From assembly GCA_016709495.1 (NCBI GenBank), contig JADJMS010000005.1, forward strand, positions 62,001-126,000: a stretch of 64,000 nucleotides of DNA, given 5' to 3'. Positions 27,086 to 35,261 of this stretch are shown one piece after another. Below the pieces are notes generated by a model. The model was given only the letters and a program-made list of their open reading frames with translations, did no database searches and was not told the origin of the DNA. Source of the DNA: Candidatus Dechloromonas phosphorivorans. Its GTDB lineage: Bacteria > Pseudomonadota > Gammaproteobacteria > Burkholderiales > Rhodocyclaceae. The position numbers and the translations under genes are program-made. The first letter of the stretch is position 1, and each line of letters starts with the position of its first letter.

Positions 27086-27478
27086 TTAGGCCATGCCCAT
27101 TTTTTCGAAAATTTTGTTGAGTTTTTCCGAAAGCGTGCCTGCGGTGAAGGGTTTTACAATGTAGCCACTGGCCCCTGCCTGGGCTGCCGCGATAATGTTT
27201 TCTTTCTTTGCCTCTGCCGTAATCATCAATACAGGTAGATGCTTAAGCGTTGGTGTAGCCCGAATTGTCTGCAACAAGGTTAGTCCATCCATGTTGGGCA
27301 TGTTCCAGTCGGTGACAACAAACTCGAACCCGCCACCTTGCAGCTTTTGCAAGGCGATAGCACCATCCTCAGCCTCATCAACATTCGTGAAACCCAGTTC
27401 TTTGAGCAAGTTGCGCACAATTCGGCGCATCGTGGAAAAGTCATCCACCACCAGGATTCTCAATTTCGGATCTGCCAT
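27086..27478 (-). CDS. cheY: Chemotaxis response regulator CheY
   Basis: CheY carries the signal from CheA to FliM. The 130 residues form a single receiver domain: acidic pocket VVDDFS, phospho-acceptor aspartate in VVTDWNMPNMDG (about residue 58), threonine/serine switch region LMITAEAK and lysine in YIVKPF. The sequence resembles enteric CheY (WNMPNMDGL). It is placed between cheV and cheZ. Confidence 0.96.
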   Translation of the reverse strand: MADPKLRILVVDDFSTMRRIVRNLLKELGFTNVDEAEDGAIALQKLQGGGFEFVVTDWNMPNMDGLTLLQTIRATPTLKHLPVLMITAEAKKENIIAAAQAGASGYIVKPFTAGTLSEKLNKIFEKMGMA

Positions 27479-27499
27479 GCTTGCTCCAAGAATTTTTTG

Positions 27500-28438
27500 T
27501 TATCGTTCAATCAGAGGGCGCAAGGTATCAGCTAAAGCCTCTGCATCAAATTTTGCTACGTAGGCATCCACCCCTACCGATTTGCCCATTGCTCGATTGG
27601 CTTCAGAAGAGAGAGATGAGTGCATCACAACCGGCACACCATCAAAACGCGGGTCAGACTTGACGTTTTTGGTTAACACATAACCATCCATTTCCGGCAT
27701 TTCTGCGTCGACAAGAAGCAGGCGGATTTCATCTCGAATACTGGTCCCGCTCTGGATGCAATGCGCAGCAATACCTTGCAAGCGGGTCCACGCCTCCATG
27801 CCGTTGGTCGCGTGCTTGTGACGCACACCCAATTTATCCAGCACTTCTGCGATCTTGCGTCGGGCGACCACCGAATCATCAACAAAAAACACACTGGTAT
27901 CGGGATCCACCCTGGCTGGCGCAATATCCACGATCATCGCCTCACCAAATGCGTTGGCAAGGATTTGTTCGACATCGAGAATCGAAACCAGGCCACCGCC
28001 ATCAAGATTGATAACTGCGGTGATCAAGCCCTGATTCCCGGAAATAATACTCTCTGGCGCCTTGACCCTTTCCCAATCGACACGAATGATGCGATCAACC
28101 TCGTGCACCAGAAAGCCAAGCGTCCGCTTCGAGTATTCGGCAACCATCATGGTTTTGCCAAGACCTGGCGGCACACCTTCAAGTTGCATGAACGGAGCGA
28201 GCGAAAGCACAGGAATGACGTTGCCGCGCAAGGAAATCAACCCTTCAACGCCACGCGGCATATTTGGAGTCTTGGTGATGCGTGGTGTTCTACCGACTTC
28301 GCGCACCTTGAAAACATTGATACCAAAGACTTCGCGTGTACCCAGCGAAAAAAGCAGAATCTCCATTTTATTGGAGCCGGCCAAGCGTGTCCGCGCATCA
28401 ATACTATCTAGCAGATTTTTATTCTCAACGAGATCCAT
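27500..28438 (-). CDS. cheV: Coupling protein CheV (second of two in tandem)
   Basis: CheV joins a CheW-like adaptor to a receiver domain and couples receptors to CheA in a way controlled by phosphorylation. The 312 residues show the CheW part (about 10-165: EVFGINVFKVREV, GLISLRGNVIPVL) and the receiver (about 180-305: FFVDDSVVARRKIAEVL, LLLVDAEMPEMDGYVL, YVAKFD). The lysine usually found near the end of the receiver is in the pattern VAKF. It follows another cheV by 14 bases. Confidence 0.93.
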   Translation of the reverse strand: MDLVENKNLLDSIDARTRLAGSNKMEILLFSLGTREVFGINVFKVREVGRTPRITKTPNMPRGVEGLISLRGNVIPVLSLAPFMQLEGVPPGLGKTMMVAEYSKRTLGFLVHEVDRIIRVDWERVKAPESIISGNQGLITAVINLDGGGLVSILDVEQILANAFGEAMIVDIAPARVDPDTSVFFVDDSVVARRKIAEVLDKLGVRHKHATNGMEAWTRLQGIAAHCIQSGTSIRDEIRLLLVDAEMPEMDGYVLTKNVKSDPRFDGVPVVMHSSLSSEANRAMGKSVGVDAYVAKFDAEALADTLRPLIER

Positions 28439-28452
28439 TGTCCCCCCTCCCG

Positions 28453-29427
28453 TCAGGCCGAGATTGCCTTGAGCTCAGCGACATCAACACCCAAACGGCG
28501 CGCCAAGGTTTCTGACAGCCGTTGTGGTTCAAACTTCGGCACATATTCGTCAACACCGACCGAAAGCCCTAGTTTTTGATTTGACATTCCCGACAGCGAT
28601 GAATGCATGATCACCGGAATACCTGCAAATCGCGGATCACCCTTGATTTGTTTGGTCAGCATATAACCATCCATTTCCGGCATTTCGATGTCAGTCAAAA
28701 TCAGATTGATGATTGATGAAAGAGGCCGCCCAACCGACTTGGCGTAGGCCGCCATTTTTTCCATTTCTTCCCACATCCGTCGTCCATTGACCGCCGAAAC
28801 ACCTTTAACGCCCATGGCTGCCAGCGTGCGCTCGATTTGCTTACGCGCAACAACAGAGTCGTCACAGTAGAAAACGGTACAGTCAGGGCGGTCAATAGGT
28901 ACCACGCTGCGGAATATCAGTTCATTGTCGATGCTGGTTGTCTCGGACAACACTTTTTCAACGTCCATCATCATGACCAGCCGATTATCCTCAAGCTCGG
29001 TCACCGCAGTGACCAAACCGCCGGTTTGCGACATCAGCATTTCTGGTGGAACTCGCATCTTGCTCCAGTCAAGGCGCAAAATAGTATCGACTCCCTCAAC
29101 CAGGAAGCCTTGGGTATGACCGTTATATTCGGTAACGATCATGATTTCACGCGGCACATCGGACGAAATGCCTGAATACTTGGCCAGATCAATCACCGGC
29201 ACCAAAGCGCCACGCAAACTGACCATTCCTTCGACGGAGGACGGCATATCAGGCGCCGCCGTGATCGGTGGCGTGCGCATGACTTCACGAACTTTAAAGA
29301 CGTTAATGCCGTAAGTCTCGCGACGCCCGGTGCGTTGATCCACACCTAAAAAGAAAAGGAGAATCTCAAGCTTGTTGGTTCCCGCAAGCTTGGTTCTGGC
29401 ATCAATATTTTTCAGCAATTCCGACAT
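28453..29427 (-). CDS. cheV: Coupling protein CheV (first of two in tandem)
   Basis: A second CheW-receiver fusion of 324 residues. CheW part: TYGINVFKVREVMRTPPITA and EGMVSLRGALVPVIDLAKY. Receiver: VFYCDDSVVARKQIERTL, ILTDIEMPEMDGYML (phospho-aspartate) and VPKFEPQRL. It differs clearly from the downstream copy in many positions, so this is an old duplication rather than a recent one. It starts the cheV-cheV-cheY-cheZ-cheA group; the 168-base gap before it may hold a promoter but no convincing box was found. Confidence 0.93.
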   Translation of the reverse strand: MSELLKNIDARTKLAGTNKLEILLFFLGVDQRTGRRETYGINVFKVREVMRTPPITAAPDMPSSVEGMVSLRGALVPVIDLAKYSGISSDVPREIMIVTEYNGHTQGFLVEGVDTILRLDWSKMRVPPEMLMSQTGGLVTAVTELEDNRLVMMMDVEKVLSETTSIDNELIFRSVVPIDRPDCTVFYCDDSVVARKQIERTLAAMGVKGVSAVNGRRMWEEMEKMAAYAKSVGRPLSSIINLILTDIEMPEMDGYMLTKQIKGDPRFAGIPVIMHSSLSGMSNQKLGLSVGVDEYVPKFEPQRLSETLARRLGVDVAELKAISA

Positions 29428-29595
29428 TGTTATCCCCTCGCACTCTGTGCAAACGGCTTGTTGGTATGACTATAACGCCGATGCGAACTCAGGATACACG
29501 CTAATGCCACAGCAAACCTTAATTGCTGCGCTCTCCCGATACAACAGCCTCCACGCACTTAATATCCGTACTAACGGAGCAGAGTGCCAATCGCT

Positions 29596-29901
29596 TTAGG
29601 CAATACGAAACAATTTGCTGAAATTAGCGATATCGAGCACCTGCTTGACATTGCCTTGCACTCCGGTCAGTGACACATCCTTGTTTACACCGCTCATTTT
29701 GTCGCGCAACATGAGCAGCATACCCAAAGCCGAGCTATCCAAATAATCGACGCCAGCGAAGTCGACCGTAACAGCCTTGACTGCTGGGTCAGTAATCAGT
29801 GACTCATAGGCGGTACGGAAATCACGATGCGTATTGAAGTCAAAACGACCAGTCAGCTTAATGGTGGCCTTGGCAGCATCTTTAGTAATGGTTGCTTGCA
29901 T
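29596..29901 (-). CDS. STAS-domain anti-sigma factor antagonist-like protein
   Basis: The 101 residues form one STAS domain, as in SpoIIAA and anti-anti-sigma proteins. The site normally phosphorylated is present in VDYLDSSALGMLLMLRDKM, with serines at the expected position. No partner kinase is nearby. Lying between cheB and cheV, it may tie motility or surface behaviour to a phosphatase/kinase partner switch elsewhere, but this is inference from position. The start ATG at 29901 is supported by the family N-terminus. Confidence 0.85.
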   Translation of the reverse strand: MQATITKDAAKATIKLTGRFDFNTHRDFRTAYESLITDPAVKAVTVDFAGVDYLDSSALGMLLMLRDKMSGVNKDVSLTGVQGNVKQVLDIANFSKLFRIA

Positions 29902-29981
29902 ATTTTTCCCTGTACTGTTTTCAGACTAACTTTAACTAGTGTAATACTTTGGCCATAGGCATCAAACCTTTTAGCTGTAAA

Positions 29982-31043
29982 TCAACGATTTGCTGCCTGC
30001 AAAACCTTGCGTGATATTTCTTCAAGCGGGTATTGCTCTTCAACCGCCCCAATCAAAAATGCTTCCCGCGGCATACCATAAACGACGCAACTAGCTTCAT
30101 CCTGACCAAACGTTCGTGCGCCAGCCTGACGCATACGCAACATGCCTTGCGCGCCATCCTTGCCCATTCCGGTAAGAATAACTGCAACCGCCTGCTTGCC
30201 GACAATTGAGGCGGCAGAATCAAAAAGCACATCAACCGCCGGGCGATGACGATTGACTGGAGGCGTGGCCAGAAGCTCGATTACATGGCCGGAAGCCGCA
30301 CGCCGAATTTGCATGTGCGAATGCCCTGGCGCGATATAAACAGTTCCTCCCTCAACCTTTTCACCTCCCTGAGCCTCAATCACTTTTGGCTGGCAAAGCG
30401 AATCCAGACGCTTGGCGAACGAGGCAGTAAATGATTCTGGCATATGCTGCACAATCAAGATGGGCGGACAATCAGCCGGAACCCCCGTGAGGAACTCCTT
30501 GATTGCTTCTGTGCCACCAGTCGATGCGCCAAGAAAGATAATTTTGTTACTTGTACCCATTCGTAGTGCTGGCTTTAGCAAGGCAGAAACAGAACTGGAG
30601 GGAGCGGGAGCGGACTGGTGAGCTGCGAATTTGCGCAGCCGAGCCCCCTTGGCGGCACGCAATTTATCAACCAATTCCTCCGCATATTCCTCCATGCTTT
30701 TGAGGCCATCGGCCCGTGGCTTGCCAATAAAATCGAACGCTCCCAATTCAAGCGCCTTTAGCGTTGTATCAGAACCCGTCTGAGTATAGGCGGAAACCAT
30801 GACGACCGGCATGGGTCGCAAACGCATCAGGCGCTCAAGAAACTCCAGTCCATCCATTTTTGGCATTTGCACATCAAGGGTCAGCACATCCGGGTTGAGT
30901 GACTTGATCATTTCGCGCGCCACAACTGCATCAGGCGCAGAACCAACCACCTCCATATCGGCGGCACTGCCGATCATCTCGGTTAGCAAACCGCGCATCA
31001 ACGCGGAGTCATCAACCACTAAAACTCGAGTTTTCATTGACAT
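29982..31043 (-). CDS. cheB: Chemotaxis methylesterase/deamidase CheB
   Basis: CheB removes methyl groups from receptors when phosphorylated by CheA. The 353 residues contain a receiver domain (about 5-125: VVDDSALMRGLL, DVLTLDVQMPKMDGLEFLE) and a C-terminal esterase with the triad serine in GASTGGTEAI, histidine in VQHMPESFT and aspartate in LTGMGKDGAQGM. An alternative ATG two codons in gives MKTRVL. It follows cheD by 46 bases and completes a cheR-cheD-cheB adaptation set. Confidence 0.96.
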   Translation of the reverse strand: MSMKTRVLVVDDSALMRGLLTEMIGSAADMEVVGSAPDAVVAREMIKSLNPDVLTLDVQMPKMDGLEFLERLMRLRPMPVVMVSAYTQTGSDTTLKALELGAFDFIGKPRADGLKSMEEYAEELVDKLRAAKGARLRKFAAHQSAPAPSSSVSALLKPALRMGTSNKIIFLGASTGGTEAIKEFLTGVPADCPPILIVQHMPESFTASFAKRLDSLCQPKVIEAQGGEKVEGGTVYIAPGHSHMQIRRAASGHVIELLATPPVNRHRPAVDVLFDSAASIVGKQAVAVILTGMGKDGAQGMLRMRQAGARTFGQDEASCVVYGMPREAFLIGAVEEQYPLEEISRKVLQAANR

Positions 31044-31089
31044 ATATTTGTCATCAAATTATACGGTTTCATAAAATTTCGCAAATAGT

Positions 31090-31694
31090 CTAAATAAACA
31101 GCTCAACATCACCTTCAACCTTAGAGCTGCTAAGGCGAGCCTTGTAGTCTTTCTCACGAGTAAACAATGTTTCATTGTGGACGCGGTGCAGTTTTTTAAC
31201 CATCACACGGCCTGAATCAGGAAAATAGTAAACTTTTCTCGGGTATGAATCTAGCAAGTCTTTAGCGACTATTGGTATTTTTTCAGTTTTTAGGTAATCG
31301 AGCACAAATTCAGCATTTCTTGTGCCGACATTACTGCTCGAGAGGCTGGCCATTACAGCTCCGCCGCCAAACACTTTGGCCTCCAGACTATTCCGACGAG
31401 CCCCATTTTCAACAAATGGTTGATCAAAACTTCCATGGCGTAGGTGCCATAGCGAGCCGAGGCTCCAACGGTTTCGCGGCCGCCATCGTCAGGCAACATG
31501 AAATGATTCATTCCGCCCATGCCTGTTTTGGTATCGCGTATGCAGGCAGCAACACAGGAGCCAAGAACCGTGACCAACAACATGCCGCTATCAGTCACAA
31601 AGTACTCGCCCGGCAAAATCTTGGCAGCCTCACTATCGAAATGCCGGTCGTAATAACGGTTGGTGGCGAGATTCTCGTCGTAAGCGTGCGACAC
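31090..31694 (-). CDS. cheD: Receptor glutamine deamidase CheD (one-base frameshift)
   Basis: CheD deamidates receptor glutamines and influences receptor sensitivity. The catalytic cysteine is in VTVLGSCVAACI and the histidine in GMNHFMLPD. The frame breaks after NHLLKMG at a G4 run (plus C4 at 31401-31404). One more G gives GARRNSLEAKVFGGGAVM, the expected continuation, and a 201-residue protein. The C-terminus ends GDVELFI, similar to the end of the MCP-like protein at 44029. The break looks like an error. Confidence 0.9.
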
Positions 31695-31712
31695 AAAATT
31701 CCTTTGTTTTTT

Positions 31713-32522
31713 CTACCGTGCTTTTGCCAAGGCATAAACAGTCTTGCCCATTGACTTGAACAAGTCGGCAGCATGCAGGAAGCTTTCGGAATGCCCAGCC
31801 AGCATCAATCCATCCGGTTGCATCATCGGCGCAAAGCGCGACAGAATTTTGTACTGCGTCGGCTTGTCGAAATAAATCATGACATTGCGGCAAAAAATTA
31901 TATCGAGCGGGCCACGTACTGGCCAATTCGGTTCCAGCAGGTTAACCCGTTGGAACTCGATCAACCGCTTTAACTCCGGGCGCACCGCGACGTAACCCTC
32001 CTGGGCACCAGACCCTTTCAGGAAAAAACGCTTGAGCCGATCAGCTGACATTTTTTCGACACGCTCGATGGGGTAAACCCCCTTTTGCGCAGTCGCCAGG
32101 ACATTGGTGTCCAGGTCGGACGCAAAGATAGAAACGTGCGATGCATTTGCACCAAAGGTTTCGAGCACCGTAATGGCAATCGAATACGGCTCTTCGCCGG
32201 TCGACGCCGCCGAACACCAGATTCGTATCGGACGTTTGGTGCCCAGCTTCAGCAAATGATCGGCAAAAATCGGAAAGTGGTGCGGTTCACGGAAAAAAGA
32301 GGTCAGATTTGTCGTCAGTGAATTGACGAACCGCTCCCACTCATCCGCCCCCCCCTTTTCGAGCAAATCGAGGTATTCACCAAAGGTATTTTTCCCCGTT
32401 GCTCGCAAACGTCTGGCCAGTCGAGAATAAACCATATCCTGCTTGACCGGCGAAAGCGAAATGCCGGCATGCTGGTAAATCAGCTTGCGTACACGCTCAA
32501 AATCAGCACTTGAAAAACTGAA
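31713..32522 (-). CDS. cheR: Chemotaxis receptor methyltransferase CheR (start not resolved)
   Basis: CheR adds methyl groups to receptor glutamates using S-adenosylmethionine. The N-terminal helical domain reads FERVRKLIYQHAGISLSPVK and continues to YSRLARRLRATG. The methyltransferase domain has IRIWCSAASTGEEPYSIAIT and FCRNVMIYFDKPTQ. There is no ATG, GTG or TTG in this frame before the conserved N-terminus; the first ATG (32435) would cut about 30 conserved residues. The 5' end overlaps the receptor gene upstream, and a T5 and a G6 run there are likely sites of lost or extra bases. The coordinate given is the start of clear homology, not a proven start. Confidence 0.85.
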   Translation of the reverse strand, partial: FSFSSADFERVRKLIYQHAGISLSPVKQDMVYSRLARRLRATGKNTFGEYLDLLEKGGADEWERFVNSLTTNLTSFFREPHHFPIFADHLLKLGTKRPIRIWCSAASTGEEPYSIAITVLETFGANASHVSIFASDLDTNVLATAQKGVYPIERVEKMSADRLKRFFLKGSGAQEGYVAVRPELKRLIEFQRVNLLEPNWPVRGPLDIIFCRNVMIYFDKPTQYKILSRFAPMMQPDGLMLAGHSESFLHAADLFKSMGKTVYALAKAR

Positions 32523-35228
32523 TGGGTGCGGACAGACGCTTGGTTACGCCCCCCGCAGCCACCTTGAAAATTGAAACTGCCTGCGCCAGATTATGCGCTT
32601 GTTCTTCGAGACTTTCTGCTGCCGCCGCCGCTTGTTCGACCAAGGCGGCATTTTGCTGCGTTACTTCATCCATCTGGGTGACAGCAAGGCTTACCTGCTC
32701 AATGCCGGCGCTCTGCTCGCGGCTCGCTTCAGAAATATCCCCCATGATCTTGGCGACCTGCTTGATGCTGTGAACAATATCTTCCATCGTCCGCCCCGCC
32801 TGATCTACCTGACGGTTACCAGCCTCGACCTTATCCACCGAATCAGAGATCAAGCCTTTGATCTCCTTCGCGGCATCCGCGCTACGCTTGGCCAGATTGC
32901 GTACCTCGGTTGCCACCACGGCAAAGCCACGACCCTGCTCACCGGCACGCGCCGCTTCGACAGCGGCATTCAAGGCCAGTATATTGGTCTGGAAGGCAAT
33001 GCCATCGATGACCCCGATAATGTCGGCAATCCGACTACTCGATTGCTGAATCGCAGTCATCGTATCCACCACCTGCGCCACCATTTCGCCACCCTTGATC
33101 GCTACGAGCTGGGCATTGCCAGCCAGTTCATTGGCTTGACGTGCGTTATCGGCATTGTGTTTAACCGTGCTGGTCAGTTGTTCCATGCTGGAGGCGGTTT
33201 CTTCCAGACTGCTGGCTTGCTCTTCAGTGCGGCTCGACAAATCCTGATTGCCGGAAGCAATCTCCTTGGCAGCAGTATTGATCGCATCGGTCGCCTCGCG
33301 GATCTGGCCGATAATCTCGCGCAAACGGGTAACCGTCTGATTCGCATCATCCTTGAGCTGGCCGAAGGTGCCTTCGTAATCTGCTGTAATGCCTTTGGTC
33401 AAATCACCATCGGCCATCGCCGACAGCACATTGACCACATCATTAAGGCCAACCTCACTGGTCTGCATCAGCGTATTGAGATCATTGGCCAAACGTAAAA
33501 AGAAGCCATTTTTACCGTCGACCGCAACACGTTGCGTAAAGTCGCCACGCGCAGCACCACCGACGATTTCGGCGACTTCGTTTTCAACACGCACCTCTTC
33601 GGTACGATCTACCCACTGACTGGCTCGTCCCAAATAGTGCCCAGCGGCATCGCGTACGGGGGTCGCCGTCACTTGCAAGATGCGCCCACACATTGCGACA
33701 TCGAGTGTTCGCGGCGCACTCAGCTCGACCCGATAAGCCGCCTTGACCGACTCATCATCAAAAAAATCAACCAGTGAAAAGCTGAACATGCTGGCCACTG
33801 AAAAGCCGGGGACGCGCCTCGACATATCCGCTTCCATTGAAGACCAGAGTGCCCGCCCGGAATCATTCATGTAGATCAGCGCATCACTTTCATTGGTGAT
33901 CGTCATCGGCGTCCCGGAACCGTCAAGCGCCATCTTGATGCGTGTCATTTCAGCCGCCGTGCGACGTCTTCACTGAGATCAAACCCGGATTTGATCAACA
34001 TCGTACGAGCGGAATCGGCAATCGCCATCAACTCATCGTGCCGTTCAAAATTGAGCTGAACGTCCATCCGCCCCTCTGACAACAATTTAAAAAATTCAGC
34101 CGCATCGCTAATTGGGCGACGAATACCACGCACCAACCCAACGGCAAGAAATACGCCTAACAAGCAAATACCGGCGAGCAACAGGCTGAATTTAAGCTTG
34201 AAAGCGTCAGCGTCGACCGCCGCGTGCCCAACTTGAGTTTTGGCCTCACTGAGCTGCAACGCGACCAGTTCGCTCAGTTTGTCCGAGATCGGATCAATGG
34301 CCGGATAGAGATCCTTAGTCGCAAAAACGGTAAGCGCCTCTTTATCCTTGCCGCGCAGAATATCCTTGAGCTGGACAGTCGCTGCGTCACCCGCTTTCAT
34401 CAGGATACCGACCTCAGCAACCAGTTTCTTTTCCTCATCGGTCAGATAAGTCGAGGTGTAATCCCTCCAGCGCCCGGCAATGACACCTTGCGCTTGCTCG
34501 ACTTTGCCCAAGGCAGAGTCAAAAGTCTCCGCCCCGTCACGTGTCTTGTGTGAAAGATCGACAATCGATACCGCGTAAGCATCCGCAACCTCCTTGAGTT
34601 GCTGAAGCGGCACCACGCGGTCGGCATAGACCGTCTGTAACCGGCCGTCACTTTCACCCACTGTCATCATGCCCAAACCGCCGACCAACAACATGCCTGC
34701 TGTCAGCAAGCCACAGATGGCAAAAATCCGCTGGCCAATCGTGCGATTCTTGAGCCATCCCGCCAGACTGAAACCCGACTTGACCACCGCACCATCAACG
34801 ATAGCCAGACCAGCCGCGCGCCCTTCACGGAACATCCGGTAGGCGCTATCAGCCGTCTCAATTTGTTCACGGGTCGGGGCAGTACGGACAGACATGTAGC
34901 CGGCAACAACAGCGTTCTGATAGATTGGCGTAGCGTTCGCCACAACCCAGTAATAGTCACCATTTTTACAACGATTTTTGACCAAGCCAGTCCAGGGCCG
35001 ACCTGCCTTTAGGGTATTCCACAGATCAGCAAAAGCCTCGGGCGGCATGTCAGGATGGCGGACAATATTGTGCGGCTGCCCGAGCAATTCGCTTTCCGTA
35101 AAGCCGCTGATGTCAAGAAAGCTTCGATTGATATAGGTAATCTGGCCCTTCAAATCAGTCGTCGAGACTATGCTTTCCCCCGCACCAAGCAAGACTTCCT
35201 TTTGCGTAACCGGTAAATTGGTTTTCAT
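32503..35228 (-). CDS. Aer-like double-PAS methyl-accepting chemotaxis protein (frameshifted)
   Basis: A large receptor broken at about 33948, where an A3 run (A4 expected) ends one frame with RRLK and opens the next at MTRIKMALDG. Repaired length is about 908 residues. Order: Aer-type PAS (about 10-120, GQPHNIVRHPDMPPEAFADL and KNRCKNGDYYWV), membrane helix (168-192), a helical periplasmic domain, membrane helix (about 350-372), HAMP, a second PAS (MTITNESDALIYMNDSGRALW), another HAMP-like region, and the signalling domain with tip FQTNILALNAAVEAARAGEQ. The 3' end probably extends into cheR only because of a G6 run (32549-32554); with five G it would end VAAGA. It likely senses redox or energy state. 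Confidence 0.88.
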
Positions 35229-35261
35229 CCCATCGTCCCTTTCAATCGCACTTCTCGGCGC

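Noticed and set aside
29428..29595. Weak sigma-28-like sequence upstream of the first cheV (TAAGGTTT with a poor -10)
   Set aside because: The -10 part matches too few positions and the spacing is uncertain.
31713..32435. CheR starting at the ATG at 32435
   Set aside because: It would remove about 30 conserved N-terminal residues that are present just upstream in the same frame.
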